Shown: positions 12,065-24,900, numbered from the stretch's first letter. The stretch is 64,000 bases of DNA from Adiantum capillus-veneris (GCA_014529385.2 CM043947.1:122739391-122803390); one strand, 5' to 3'. The notes: generated by a model from the sequence alone, not told the origin. Numbers and translations: made by a program.

Positions 12065-13300
12065 GAAGCAGCAGGGGGAGAACGAAGGAGAGGAATATTA
12101 TGAAGGAAAGCTCGCAAGCCAATGAAGGCATATTAAACTGATGTAAGGAGTTTAAATAATTTAATCAGCGGTACTGTTAATTGTCCACTTTGGATGATCA
12201 AGCTTCATAATCTTATTCAAGCTGTCAATTTTAAGCTTTGTCTACATTAATTGTGTTTGCTGCAACACTCTTTCCCACACCTCTCACAACCAAAGGTCCT
12301 GCGTCTTCTCGGCTCACCTTTTGAACACAAATCCCCCCGACACCGCTCGTGTGAGGCAATTCATGGCATGGATGGTTGTTAAGTGGCAATGCACACGGAC
12401 ACTCGTGGCCAACAAACCTTTTATATTGAGGATGAATGGACGCTTTTGGGTTGTCACGGTGCAGTGAACCAAATGAGGCCCGTTGGGGTGTTTTACATGC
12501 TAAGTGAACTTGGGGAACTATCGAGGTGTCACCTACCTATCAAAAATGCCAAATGGGGTGCCAAGTGCAAATAAAGTAGTCAAAAAGTCAAAATGATCAT
12601 CCCAGAAGTCTGCACGGGCCAAAAAAAAGAGTTTTTTTTTTGTTTTTTTGAAGTGAAGGACTCCCTTAAGAGGGATTTTTAATGAAGAGGAAGGGCTTTT
12701 TTTGAAGAAGGACTTTTCGTAGTCGGGCTCTTGAAGCCATTGTTTTGAAAGCTTTGGGGAGAGAAGAAGACAAAGTGCAAGAGGGATGTGCCATGCATAG
12801 TTCATGGAGCTCTTGCAGCACCAAGAGGGCTGCTAGGTTATGTTCGAGCTCTCGCCGATGTGTGTGCCAGCTTGGAGCGTCTTGTACATAGTGTTGTTTG
12901 TTGAGAATTGAAGACATCATTGCTATGCAATCATGTTGGTTCCCCCTTCCCTTCTCTGCTTGTGTGCTACATTGTCGGGTGTGTGTTGGCAGGTGTGCCC
13001 CCCCGAGGTTGGCTATGCAAAGAGAGAGACTGAGAGAGGTTGTGTGTTTGGGGAAGGTAGTAAATTGAGTGTGTGCAAGATGATTGAGCTGATTTGTGGT
13101 GTCGCATTGAGTGTGTGTGTAATGTGGTGTGCAAACTGTGGTTTGCTTGTGTGAGTGTGCAAATTTTGAAGGTGAATGCCAGCGGATTGGGGTGGGTGCT
13201 GTGTGTATCTTGGGCTATAGAGAGGCGCTTGTGTGTTCTCCAAGTGTGTACCATATTCCCCCTTTTCATCTTCTATTTCCCCCACTGAGGAGCACACTGA
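10861..13300. other. Gene-free region with (TC)n
   Basis: No recognisable coding sequence. It contains a (TC)n run of about 69 bp (11994-12062) and a T/A-homopolymer patch (12620-12650). The stretch 12900-13300 directly precedes a gag remnant and could be that element's leader; no LTR ends were recognised. Confidence 0.45.
11994..12062. repeat. (TC)n microsatellite
   Basis: About 34 dinucleotide units without obvious interruption. Confidence 0.95.
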
Positions 13301-13960
13301 TTGCTCCCCAATGATGTGTTAGTAAGCAAATATGTGGCAGAGTTTGGGTCCATTTTCAATGGCGATGAAGATGCGGACGAATGGCTGGCATATTTCAAGT
13401 TGTTCATGTTGTCGTTACAAATGTGGAGTGATGAAGAGAAGATGCAGATGGTACCATTGGTGCTGCGAGGTAAAGTAAAGGCATGGTTTGATGGTTTGGA
13501 AGCTAGAGGTAGGCATAATTGGGTTCATTTTTGAGAGCAATCTTTGTGCCGGTTTTGCAAGGTGGTGTCAGCTGATGAAGCGGATGCAAAGATCAAAGGG
13601 CTGTGGCAAGATGTAAGTGAAAGTTTTGATTCTTTTGTCGATGAATTTGAAGCAAGGTGGAAGGATTTGGTGCCGGTTTTGCAAGGTGGTGTCGGCCGCT
13701 GAAGCGGATGCAAAGATCAAAGGGCTGTGGCAAGATGTAAGTGAAAGTTTTGATTCTTTTGTCGATGAATTTGAAGCAAGTTGGAAGAATTTGGTTGTTG
13801 TTACCCGAGTGGTCAATGCAGATTATTTCAAGCTGGAGAAGTTTCTAGCTTGCCTGCGTTTGTGTGTTTGAGAGAAAGTCGACTATGAAGAGCCGAGGCT
13901 GTCAAATGTTCCAGGGTAAAGAACAAGAAAATGAAAAGAGAGATGGAGTTAGTCTTGTTA
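13301..13960 (+). pseudogene. Ty3/gypsy gag fragment
   Basis: The frame from 13301 reads FGSIFNGDEDADEWLAYFKL, then KVKAWFDGLEARGRHNWVHF, matching the retrotransposon Gag capsid layout (glycine/aspartate N-lobe, the xAxxWF segment, then a DSFVDEFEARWK-type helix). A stop follows WVHF and a 124-bp out-of-frame tandem duplication (13546-13793) disrupts it further. Beyond it, LEKFLACLRLCV and a scrambled continuation are visible. No zinc knuckle or pol follows, so this is a stranded, truncated gag. Confidence 0.8.
13546..13793 (+). repeat. 124-bp tandem duplication inside gag
   Basis: A unit starting gtgccggttttgcaagg occurs at 13546 and 13670 with very few differences. As 124 is not a multiple of three, it shifts the gag frame. 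Confidence 0.9.
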
Positions 13961-14663
13961 AAACCTGTAGATTATGTGCCTATGGCAGCAGCATGATGTT
14001 CTGTGGACCAATCAAGGACTGGGCTGCATTTATATGCTCGTACTAAAAAAATTATACGTATAAAACACTATTATATGGCGAAATTCCAAATACTCGTATT
14101 TTTTGGTTTGAATCAAAAGGTCTTTGGATCAAAAGATACTTCGATCTCGAAAGATATTTTGACGAAAAAACTACTTATCTAAAGACAGTCACTGATCTTG
14201 ATTGAAATCAGTGGCTATCTTCTACATTGCAAAGGTTTGAGAGACTACCTAGTTGGAGAGCTCCAATACATTTACCGACAGATGGAGACTATTGAGGTAT
14301 CATTTTTCACTTGCTTAGATGTCCTAGTTTTTTTGTATTGTGTCAGCCTCGTGTGGTGTAGTAGATTTCTCTCACCATAGAGTTGGCTTGTAGGTTATAA
14401 GCCACTTCGTGGTGTGTAGCCATCCGACTCACTCCAGAAGTGAGTAGAACCTAGTCGCTCTTCTCGTGTTGTGCATCCACTTGGACCACTGCAGGGAAGG
14501 TTTCTAGGAAAGACTTAGATTCTCACTTGTGTGGTACATTCGTATATCTCTCACCATAGAAATGAGTTAGAGTTTAGTGGTTGACTCGTGGAGTGTAATA
14601 GGCATGGTGCTACACCTCTCACTTTAGAGTGACCTATAGGTTTCTCAATTTAATATCAGGACA
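13961..14663. other. Unassigned region
   Basis: No coding sequence recognised. Between 14360 and 14640 there are loosely repeated 'ctctcaccatag' and 'gtgtagtag' phrases, hinting at an eroded tandem structure like the one that follows. Confidence 0.35.
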
Positions 14664-15190
14664 CATCATCATTTGTACCACATAGAAACACAAGAGTACT
14701 ACTCGTCAAACAGAGATTGGAGAGATGAATACTTCATGCCCTCTTCATCTTTGTGTGACACACTATTTACCCTTCTGCTTCAAACTCCAAAGACACATTA
14801 TTGTTCATCACTAGATGACTTGGTGTTGTCTTGGATGTAGATACATACAATTTTCTACCTGCATCAGAGATTGTTAAGTTGTTTACTGATGTTTGTGTTG
14901 TGAGTCCACACACTTCATCACATATTAAAAGTCCCATCATCGTTCTTACTACATAGAAATATGAGGGTTACGTTCATCTATCTAAGAGTGGAGAGATGCA
15001 TACATATGCCCTCTTCTTCTTAGCATAACGTGCCTTGCGCTTGTACTTTCTGATCTGTAGAAACGCCACTCATCACTAGTAGATGACCTGCTATTGTCTT
15101 GGATGTAGATATATATCATGTTTGTCCACAATATAAGATTGTTAAACTTTCCATTGATGGTTGTGTTGTGTGTTCCACACGCTTCATCAG
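14664..15190 (+). repeat. Diverged tandem repeat, two units of about 271 bp
   Basis: Unit 1 starts catcatcatttgtaccacat (14664) and unit 2 catcatcgttcttactacat (14935). Both continue through 'ggagagatg', 'atgccctcttc', 'gtcttggatgtagata' and 'ttccacac/tccacac' phrases in the same order. Divergence is considerable. No coding function is apparent. Confidence 0.75.
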
Positions 15191-16619
15191 GGACTTGATT
15201 AATTAAACTATCAATCAACATCACAACAATGTCCACGACTTGTGTTGAGCGTACCTCACACAAGCTGGGTTGTTCACATGTATACTCCAATCATTTATGT
15301 GTATTTTGTAATGCACATAATAGGGTCTAGTTCTTGTGTGTGAGCGTCCCTCACACTCCTAGCATGTTCACCTCTTTCTATCTCTCTCTTTGTGTATGCT
15401 TTGTTTTTTAAAAAACTTTCAATCTTTTATTGCATAGTTTGCAATCATAATATATCGTTGTTTTCTATAAATTATGTCAATTGTTTATGCTTTAGGGTCA
15501 TGAAACAATTTTGATAGTTTACCCTCTCATCTTATAATGTTTATGTTTTAAATTATATCTTACAGATATGGTAGACACCAAGCTGGAAAAACATCAACAA
15601 AAGTTTCCCTTTGAAGTTATAGTATGTTACTTTCATCACATTTCAGAGCCCGAGCTTTGTCATTTCTTAAACCCCTCAACTTCGGAGCATTATTATTACT
15701 AGTTCATAGAGGCCATAGCGAAGTCTATATTTGAGCAGCTCTAGCTCCTATTTACGCCCGCTTCTTTTGACATATCTCTAATGACATCACGTTCATTAAT
15801 GAACATGGTCAAGCAACCTATTGGACAAATTGCAAATATTTTTTAGGACCTTAAAAAATCCCAAAATTGTTACTTTTCCATGCATATCTACTCGCATACA
15901 ACTTTTTTGTAATAGTTGTATATTGAGTTCAAAAGCAAGGAGAAGCTGGAAAGAGCAACAAAGAAAACGAGAGTGGAAGCCAGATATTCCGATGCTGCCG
16001 AAGAGCAAGAAGCTACCATTAGAATAGAGCCTGCTACTAGTACCACTCTTGCTCTGGATCAGTCTCAACTCCCACCTATATTGCATATTTTATAAGTATA
16101 GCAATCTTCAACATACAGGCTCCACAACTGGGAGAAGGGAGATGGGCACACGTGAAGCATGTAGGTGTCACCCATCCTGCATTTAAAGATCCACTATATG
16201 CGGTGAGAGGCGGAGATGCAAAATAGACCTAGTGACCTCTACACCAAAACTAATGCACGATGGCTTCATCATGGAAGGTACACAATAGGGGCACCACCTA
16301 GCTTGGAATATGGCTAGGATGCATGGTAAGGGGTGGTCGACACATAACACAATCAACCCCAACTTCAAACTAGCATAACTTCTTCATAATCGTACCTCCA
16401 ATAAAGACAAGCATGTAGAGCACCTTGAGCACTGCAGCTGTAATCCATAATTCCCATTGTTTGTGACTTTAAATATACCCACTTTTAGCATAAAAAACAT
16501 AGGCTTTAGCCCCTGAAAGCCGCATTGGCATACATAAACCTTAAAACTAGCTTGTTATCAAGCCATGATCACTGATCAATAATCAAGTGGAATTCAATCA
16601 AGTACAATGTGCATCCTTC
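15191..16619. other. Unassigned AT-rich region
   Basis: No recognisable gene, LTR end or strong repeat. Open frames are short and show no family motif. Confidence 0.4.
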
Positions 16620-17400
16620 TGATAATTTTCCCATCATGGAAGAAGAGCTGCATGACAAGGTCCTCTTCCTCTTCCTCTATTGTTTAAAAGAACCTCTTCA
16701 TAATGGTTTCCACCCTGCATAGAGAAGCCTTCCTCAAGTTCTTTCTCTTCCACAATCAATAAGACACCAAATCTATAAATGAGGGAATTTTCTAACTATT
16801 CGTACTCAGACCCAAACCTCGCAGAAAAACTTCTACTTTATCATCATCATCAATTGTAACACCAATCAATGCAAGTGACTCACATATGTTCTTTATCTTC
16901 AGCAAATAGTCATTAATGGACATGATTTTTTCTGAACAGTATTCAACTCAGTCTTCAATTACGGCTTCCTTGCCTTGTGTTGTTCACATCCACCAATGAC
17001 AGCAAAGTGTCCCAAGCCTCCTTAGGAGATTGAGCATCTTTTATATGCCCAATCATAATGTCATGTACATTGACAGAACGCCAATACATGACGTTATGGG
17101 CTCCATGGTTCCAATCTTTAATGTCTTAATTTACGTAGCACTCACACCTTCCTCTGGCAGTGGTGGTGCTATCTCATGCACTCCATCAATGTAGTCCCAA
17201 TAACCTTTGCCCATAAGGAAATTGGTCATTCTGAACTTCCAAGCATGGAACTTTTTCTTGTCTAGCTTCTCACTGACAACCTGGTTAAGCCCATTATTAT
17301 TGGATGACATGTTTTCAACCCTTTACACAGTCTTTGAGCAACCTACTAAAAATAGTCAGTTACCACCTATAACCACAATTTGCATACATACATCAATTTC
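16620..17400 (-). pseudogene. Ty1/copia gag fragment
   Basis: The minus strand reads KKFHAWKFRMTNFLMGKGYW (about 17270-17200) and then DYIDGVHEIAPPLPEEG, the hallmark N-terminal part of plant copia Gag. Degraded helices continue downstream to about 16620. Multiple stops make it non-functional. A tRNA-Met-type PBS and putative LTR lie upstream on the same strand at 17718 onward, consistent with a 5' LTR-PBS-gag order. Protease, integrase and RT of this copy are absent. Confidence 0.8.
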
Positions 17401-17717
17401 ACTATATTAAGCGATATCTATGTACACTACAGCCAAACCAAAGCTTTATGCACCACCAATATGTAGATTTGTAGAATTGTGAACCTTAGCATTTCTGCAT
17501 GTAAATGCACTCTAACTCCAAAACGGGGGTGGAAATGCGCCCGGTATGAAAATCTGACTGCACAATCATAGTCCAAAGAATTGTATAGAACCCTGAGACA
17601 GAGACTCTCCAAAATAAATCACCTTAATTGGAGATCATTGATGATGGCTCTCGGGAATATCGAAGTCGCTACTTGGACTGCTCTTGCTTGCTGCTCCAAG
17701 CTCCTCAGACACAACAA

Positions 17718-17730
17718 GGCTCTAATACCA
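17718..17730 (-). other. Primer binding site (initiator tRNA-Met type)
   Basis: The minus strand reads TGGTATTAGAGCC, one mismatch from the TGGTATCAGAGCC PBS of many plant copia elements. It lies immediately inside a sequence that ends in TG..CA style at 17731. Confidence 0.8.
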
Positions 17731-18060
17731 TGTCAAGAGATAGACAAGGAAAGAGCTTGAGCTCTTACAAGTGAACGCACGCACACACACACACACACAA
17801 AGATGGAGGCAAAAGACTGTACTTCTTCTTCTTCGCAAACTCAAGATAAGAGGTCAACAAAACATAAGTGAAAATACAACATAAAAGGGGAACTAGTACA
17901 ATGGTCTAGTATGAACTGCTAGTGAGTGAGGTGAGTAGATAAGTGTACCATCACTCCGATAGGTAGACCAGCTTGGTGTAGTCCAAATGTAGTATCACTG
18001 ACAAAGATATGTGTATCCACCAAGGTGCACCAAGGATGATGACATCTCAACAAGGAGCAC
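17731..18060 (-). repeat. Putative copia 5' LTR (far end unresolved)
   Basis: It begins TGTCAAGAGATAG on the plus strand directly next to the PBS and includes a (CA)n at about 17777-17800. The distal boundary could not be fixed; the value given is approximate. Confidence 0.45.
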
Positions 18061-18899
18061 ATAATTTTGGGCTGCTAATATCCTAGATACAAATTTGCAT
18101 TATGCAGCTATGGACCTACATGGTAAGACTTCATTTGGCACATGTTGTCACACGAGGAGCAACATGGTCTACAAACTCATGGAGTTTGGTTTAGCTAGTG
18201 TGGAGCAAGAGTTATGAGGGTTTCTCTCACTCATGTCACTGAGAGTGTTTACAATAACCTCCACACACAAGTACATCTAGTACTTGAATGATGCCATTTT
18301 TTTGGGCCTCCTTATCTGAGACATATTCCACATGTGGAGAACATGAGTCTTTGGACTGACACTGGTGCCTGCTCTTTCAATTATGTGTCACGACAGGGTC
18401 TCTAGGTACTGCTCACATCCGTTTTGTACACCACTTTGAGCACATAATATCGAGCACAATTTCAGTGGTGGCCAAAAATTGTCGACTACTTAGAACAACG
18501 TGTTAAGGTTATAAGTGTTGCTAAAAAACATTAAAAAATGGTTGTTTATGTATACAACAAGGCTATGTATTGTTAATGAAAATGTTTCCTTGCTTATACG
18601 TAGATCTGATTTACGTTTCACATTCTATTATGGTTCAAACATTTTAGCCAGGCTTGCAATGATTGTAGTAGGAAGCATTTCGTTTCTTCTCAAAACTATT
18701 TACTCTCATCTTTGATGTGTGCTACGAGCATCACATTTTCGATATGTATTGGTAGTTGTAGTCATGAAATTGCAGGTTTGGATTATTTTTTTCTAAAGGC
18801 ATTCACACTAGGTGTTATGGGCCCTATTGTTTAGCAAAAGATGATTTGGAGCGGTATGCAAGCTCATGAAATTTGTAGTTTAAGAACCATTTTTCACTT
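18061..18899. other. Unassigned region
   Basis: No clear coding or repeat signal. Short stretches may be decayed retroelement DNA preceding the integrase scrap at 18910. Confidence 0.35.
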
Positions 18900-19400
18900 T
18901 ATGTGCAGTATCTCTACGAGCTTAGTTGTGGGTTTACCAATCACGAATAGAGGTCATGGCTCGGTTTGGGTGCTGGAAGACCGGTAACTAAACTTTGTAT
19001 AATTAACCAAGTTGGTTATTCATAACATTATTGATTACTCAGCAATAATACCAAGTCAAGGATTGAATCTTTGCTACTGAGTTATGTCAGCATGTTACTT
19101 TTACGGAAAGTGAGAAGAGGTATTCTTTTAAACACCTCTTAGTTGTGGTAACTCATTTAGTGTACTCTAGTGAGTTATAAATGGAGTTTACACATTTTGT
19201 TGGATATAGGCCGGTTACATGAAACGATTGCAAAGAGACAACAATGTGGAAAATCAAGATGTTATTATTGATTTCATTGAACCTCCTACTGTATCGTATT
19301 TTGTCCAAACAGATAGTTGAATCCATGAAGGATGCCACTATGGAATAGTGTTGTTATGAAGATATCACCACTTTTGTTTTTGAGGACGAAAATGCTTTTC
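18900..19400 (+). pseudogene. Chromovirus integrase and tail remnant
   Basis: Short colinear scraps match the pol remnant at 1-3045: VVGLPITNRGHGSVWVL (about 18922-18980, integrase), then DNNVENQDVIIDFIEPPTVS (about 19235-19295) and FVFEDENAFPRG (19374-19405, polyprotein end). Large parts between them are missing or unreadable. The order and the PPT/LTR that follow show it is the eroded 3' end of a related element. Confidence 0.8.
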
Positions 19401-19414
19401 CAAGGGGGTCGTAA
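19401..19414 (+). other. Polypurine tract
   Basis: caagggggtcgtaa lies immediately before a TGTCAAG LTR start and just after the FVFEDE-type polyprotein end, paralleling 3046-3061. Confidence 0.7.
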
Positions 19415-19560
19415 TGTCAAGTCTAGGGTAAGACCAGGAAGGCAAAGGGCCCTGCAGGGCAAGGGCCAAGACTCACATGTGATCAAGGGGTGCCATATTT
19501 AGCAGGGTATGAGTCTATATACGGTGAGGATGTGCAGAGAGTTGCAAGTGATAGTCCCTA
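19415..19560 (+). repeat. 3' LTR fragment of the second chromovirus
   Basis: It starts TGTCAAGTCTAGGG after the PPT and carries a tctatatacgg TATA-like stretch. The right end runs into a TIR-element copy. Confidence 0.55.
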
Positions 19561-19584
19561 CGGTATCAGAGAAGCTGAGGAGGT

Positions 19585-19765
19585 CTTCCTCCGAGTTTGC
19601 AAACTTTCTTTTGAACCCCCCCCCCCCCCCCCCCCCCAAAATATTTGTGAGCCTCTCTCAGCCTCTCTATCTTTTTTGAGCTTCCTCCTCCAACATAGTT
19701 CAAATGAGGTGATGAGAAACCTGCATGAAGCTTTTCTTCCACCTGCCTCATATGGACCCAGCCTT
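19585..19765 (-). mobile_element. TIR element (MITE-like), diverged partial copy
   Basis: It aligns with the elements at 46294-46580 and 63302-63585. Shared phrases include ttcctccgag, cttcctcctccaaca and gcctcatatggacccagcc (compare gcctcgtctgaacccagcc). A C22 run (19616-19637) lies at the same internal place as the poly-G/C of the other copies. One terminal half is not recognisable. Confidence 0.65.
19616..19637 (+). repeat. Poly-C tract (about 22 C)
   Basis: An uninterrupted C run within the TIR-element copy. Confidence 0.85.
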
Positions 19766-20042
19766 AGCCAAAGCATGTAATGCAAAGGACTCTTGAGCAT
19801 GGAAAGTGGTTATAGCCCAATAATCACCCTCGTAACCTACCAAGTCTATTGAGAGAGAAGATAGAGTCTGCAACTCTGTAAGAAGGACAAGAAAGGTTAC
19901 ACCGACACCATCTATAGTGGCAAGCTAAACAAGTGTAGAAAGTGAATTACGTCAAAAGAAGATGTAGTAGCAATGGGCATTGATGAGAGAGATATGCTCC
20001 ATCTGAGCATGACAATGGAGACAAAGGACAAAGGCTCTCTCT

Positions 20043-20091
20043 CACACACACACACACACAACACACACACACAGATGTGGGGGGGCAGGCC

Positions 20092-20148
<57 letters not shown>
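20043..20148. repeat. (CA)n and (GA)n microsatellites
   Basis: An interrupted (CA)n at 20043-20072 and a (GA)n of about 27 units at 20094-20148, separated by a G-rich spacer. Confidence 0.9.
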
Positions 20149-20150
<2 letters not shown>

Positions 20151-20590
20151 TTTTCTCCTTTTTCGTGTGATGCAATTGTGGTCATATGCATCGACAACAT
20201 TGAGCTTGCCATTTTTTTTGTTTCCTTTGGTGGCCGCGATGAACATTGAGATTTCTTCTGTGTTCTTTGAGGCGATAGCAATTCCCGAGGTGTCCACTAG
20301 GAAATATGTAAGATAGCACGTGAGACAAAAGTAAGGGATTTGTAATTAGGTACATTTACAAAAGATTACTTACATAAAGGGTTGTTTAATTGAAAAAGTG
20401 TTTTTTTTAATAGAAAAAGGTCATTCTATTAGTTAATGAAACTGCCCATAGGGCTACAACCACCTCTACTAGAGAGGGCTAAAAAAATCATAAGGGGGAG
20501 ACTCTCCCAATGAAAGACAACATATGTACAATGACGCTAAAGTAAGAGATGGAGGAGGGAAAAGCCACAAAGGTGGACGGTAGTGCCATC

Positions 20591-22462
20591 TCAGCACACC
20601 CTAGACCATGGTGAGAAAAGGCCCAAGGCGCCAGAGTTGAAGGAAAGCCTCTCTACACTCACGCATGCGGTCTGAGTTGCCCTGGAGTCTCTCGAGCTAT
20701 CCTCTGAGAGTATGGATCTCAGCTCTAGCCACAGATCTTGAGTAGTCTCTGCTGGTGGTACAGAGCGAGCCTCAAAGATGCGGAACCAGCGGGCCCGCCA
20801 GATGAACCAGAGTGTCAAGCCGCAAATGAGCTTCCAAAACCCATCTCCCTCACTGCACCACTCTTGTGGAGTAAGCTATGTAGCAGGCTGGAGTGTAGAT
20901 TGAACCCCTGCATCACTATCATCCTATTGGTGGAGGATATCTCAAATTGAAGTGCTGGGCCCGTGAGAGTGGACCAAGTAGTTGCCCCCCAAGTGTATTG
21001 TTGTGAGTTGGAAAGAGCTGGCATGAGTTGAAGGACGCGAAGCCAAACATGTTGTGCCAAAGGACAATCCCAAAGACAATGGTGCTGACTCTCCACAGGA
21101 TGGTCACAAGCTGCACATGCTGCCGACGAGAGATCACTATGTACAAGTCATGACCCACAACTGCTATAGCTCAATGTGCAACCAGCCACTGGAACAAAGA
21201 GACTCGCCACGGCTGTCTAGAGTCCCACAGCCTCTCCCAAAAAGCTGACAAGAACTTAGTTGTGAGACCCTCCTTCTGCCAATAAAGTGTTGCAGCAGGA
21301 CCAAAACCTCTCTCCGTGCTGCTAATATGTGACATCCCATTTGAAGAGTGTACTAAAAGAAAGGGACACCTAGATGGTCGATTGAGGAGAAAGGGTCCCT
21401 CCAAAACCACTCTTTAGGATCCCACTACACTCGTGCTAGTGGACAACACTCCCAAGCTCACAACCTCCAGTGGCCAGTTGCAAGAGCTGCAAGGTCAGGA
21501 TCTACGACACAAGTCCTCCCACAAATTCCCACAACTCGGATCCTCTGAGAACAACACTCTGCCACCTGTGGGGCCTTTACTGAAACTCGGTGTGAACGAC
21601 CCTCACCCTGTAACTCAAAAAAAAGGGAGGGTGTAGTCCCTAAGCAAGCCCAAAATGCGATGAGAATCTCCAGTCGCATGAAGGTCCCCATCCATCTGGG
21701 TGTGCTGACTCGAGAGGTGTGAGCCACTTAGCTGGTATTACCTCTGTGATATCCTGACACATGCTCTACACCCCTCTCATGCCTTGTAGCTGGATGCTTT
21801 GAAGCTCCTCTCACAAGCCTAAAAATTGTAGCGAGTCACCTAAAGTGCATGTTGGACCCTCTGCTATGGGACCATAAGAAATGTGAGGCCTACTACTAAC
21901 CAAGTGACCTCTCTGATTGCTAACCATGGGGTTCCAAAAAAGGGGCTGTCTCAGGTGCTCCTCCGTGCAAGTAGACTGATGTTGCTTCAGGCTCTGCAGC
22001 TGCTCCCAAGAGCAAAGCAAACTCACAGCAAAAAAATCCTCCAGTCTCCTGCTCAGGCCAACTCGGTGCATCTCTGTGAAAATTAATCTAGTTGAAGGTT
22101 GCCAAGGGCCTCTAGCCTGAGGCACTCTGGCACTAATCCATTGAAGCAAAAAACTCTTTCCAGGGCTCCTCCCCTGGAAGTAATCCTCTAACAACAAACT
22201 TCCCAAGAAGGGCTCTACTCTTCTATGCTGGGTCCAACCCTCCCTGAGAACAAGGAAGAGTGATGACCTGCCAGGCCACTTTGGCCCGGGCTATTTGAGT
22301 GTCTTGCCCTGATGATAGAAAGTTTTTGATCAACCTCTCTACCTGGCTGATGCAGGAACTCAAAAAGATCCAACAAGAAGTGATGTACCACATAATGTCC
22401 AACAACACCTGATTGGCCACTACAACTCTACTTGTGCCAAAGAAAGTCGTGCGAAGCTCCAC
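20591..22462 (-). pseudogene. LINE C-terminal region with zinc-finger RT domain
   Basis: Pieces in order are ARAKVAWQVITLPCSQGGLD (about 22340-22230), FWERLWDSRQPWRVSLFQWL (about 21235-21175), and ESQHHCLWDCPLAQHVWLRV (about 21095-21035, the zf-RVT C/H cluster). The last is TLWFIWRARWFRIF (20815-20775). These follow the usual order downstream of LINE reverse transcriptase. Confidence 0.82.
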
Positions 22463-23310
22463 TGTAACAACTTCCTCCTGACGGACAGGAGGAGGGGAGC
22501 AGTCTGTTGCTCAGGAGACAAGTCAAAACCAACCTGACAACCCAAGTACCAAGAACTGCAGTCCTTGGGGGAATCCATTTGAAACCCTCACCTGGCATCC
22601 ACACCTGGCATCCAATCAGGTGTAGGAGCACTACAAACCAAGAAATCCACTAACTTTCTCTAGTTGATCAGTGAGCCTGATGCACAACAAAAGGTCTCAA
22701 GAGCCTACTCACACTTGTGAAGGTTGGCCTCTTGGCCCTCCAAGTACAAGGCTGAGTCGTCAACAAACTTAGCATTCAGTAGCTCATCTCACCAAATAGG
22801 GAGTGCTAAGTCACGTAGACCAACTTGTTGTGAAACCAAAAACCTGCTCATCACCTCAGCATAGAAAAAAAAGAGGAAGGGGTCAAGAGGGAATCCTTGT
22901 CTCACCAAACGTGTGAGCATGAAACGATATCCTCTACCACCTGAAAAAAGTACCTGACTGTGTGTTCGTCTGTAAAGAGCTGACACACCTCTGATCCAGG
23001 CATCTGAGAAGCCCACCTTGAGTAGAGTGCCCTCCAAGAAGTCCCAATAAACTCTGTCGTAGGCCTTCACAAAATCGAGAAGAAGTATCACTAGATCCTC
23101 ATCATGGAGGCATGCAAGGACAGATGCCTCCCAAAAAGTAAAGATGTTGTCAAGCAGACTATGCTCCTTGACAAAATCTGTGTGTGTCCCATGTATGATG
23201 CTTTCTAGAAGTGGCTGAATCCTCAAATTTGGAGCCTTGGCAAGAATTTGGTACGCTGAGTTGAGGATGGTGATGGGCCTCCACTGTCAAATCTCATCCA
23301 AGGAGCCACC
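22430..23310 (-). pseudogene. LINE reverse transcriptase domain
   Basis: The 23226-22789 frame reads LLDFVKAYDRVYWDFLEGTL (palm block with the first catalytic Asp), then LVRQGFPLDPFLFFFYAEVM, the RQGxPLxPxLF motif. The following frame (22631-22428) has GCQVWMPGEGFKWIPPRTAV, a segment typical of plant LINE RT after the YADD box. The YADD region itself is lost between frames near 22750. Confidence 0.85.
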
Positions 23311-24100
23311 CTCCTTGGGAATGAGGTAAATCACGCTCTCACTCATGCTTTCAGGCATCTCTCATGTGTGTAGGATGTAGTGAAAAGGGTTGCAAAGATC
23401 TGAGCTGAGAAAGTCCCAGTACGCTATGAAAAAACTGAGAGTGCAACCATCCTTGCCTGGATAGCTACCACAAGGAAGTGCTCTGAGGGCCACATGGAGA
23501 TCCTCTAAGAGGCATCTCAAGCATCTGGCACATCTCCTTAGTCACAAGAAAAGGCATTTGTGCCCACATGCATCCTGATGCTCTAATTGAGGCTCTGCTG
23601 ACAACAGGTCACGGTAAAAGTTGGTGGCAGCTACATGCATGTCCACTGGCTCTGAAGCCACTGACTCGTCATGCCTTCTCAAACTGGTCGACCTTGGCCT
23701 ATGCATGTCGGGGTCCCACTATCTCAAAGAAAGCCCTTGTCACTCTATCACACACCTGCACTAAGATGCCTATCAATGAAAAACAAACTCTTGGCACCTC
23801 TCCTTTATGCTCACAAGCTCCTGGCGAGCATGCTACAACTGTTCCTCCAACCAAGGACTATCTGGATGCTGCTCCTGCATCCTCTGCAAGGAAGAAACAC
23901 CCTATGAGAGACTCTAGTCCTCCTCTCTCGCTGCAGCCAGGTGGGCCGTAGACTCTTGAAGAAAGAACCGACTCACCTAAGCAAGTTCAAAGGTCATGCT
24001 GTCAGTAGGAGAGTCCTGCATTTCTAATCCCTCTGTACAAATAGCCACCACTCTCTCTCTGAGCGTAGAGTCCAGCAAGACCTCTCAAGGATATGAAGCA

Positions 24101-24900
24101 TCATGCTCCCCCTCCTCTATCTGTCACTATGAGGATCACTAGTACATGGTAGAAAAAATAAGTCCCACCCAGAATGAAAATTGACCCACCCAAGTCACAG
24201 AAGTGGTCACTAGTGTAGAAGCGATCTATCCGAGATAGATTTACTCCTCCTACTCTGCAGTCCAAACGAGAGAAGGTCAGGCTATCTGGGGGCCTTACAA
24301 AGCTAGAATGATGCCACACATCTGAGACCTGCAGAGTTATATATAACCTCTCCCAAGCTGCCAACTCAAATTCATGCACAGTAGAATGGCTACCTCCAAT
24401 CCTGTCAGAGGGGTCCTCCAACATGTTGAAGACACCCCCAATGCACCATTGCTTTGTCTGTGGCGGAGACTCTACAATGTGAGACTAAAACTCTACACGT
24501 GCACTTGCCACTTTGGGCACGTAGATGTTCAGAAAGCCCATGAGGCAACTCTGAACTTGCATATTAATCCATTGAACCGTGCTTGGCACAATAATCTCTC
24601 TACCCACAATGGCCTACTGCAAAGAATCTGCAATAGTCATACATACCCCACCCTGGATGCCTCCAAGTCCAAAAGTAGTTGACCAAAACATCTCATAGAG
24701 ACCACACAAAATTTGACCACACCGTCTAATGCGACTCTCACAAATATGATGCTCCTATAGCATAAGAATGTCAAACTCACCACCCACAAGGCATCTCTGA
24801 AGCTCCTGACGCAGCCAACCCCATTGATGCTAAATTGGGGCCCTCTTAATCCTTGCACGTTCCATGAGAATATCTTCATGGAGTCAGTGGGAGAAAACAA
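24101..24900 (-). pseudogene. LINE endonuclease domain
   Basis: Two frames carry it. One (24900-24637) begins with MKIFSWNVQGLRG, the conserved first strand of the exonuclease-endonuclease-phosphatase fold. The other (24424-24101) has MLEDPSDRIGGSHS, then LTFSRLDCRVGGVNLSRIDR, the C-terminal segment around the Asp/His chemistry of LINE endonucleases. The middle is out of frame. Confidence 0.82.
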
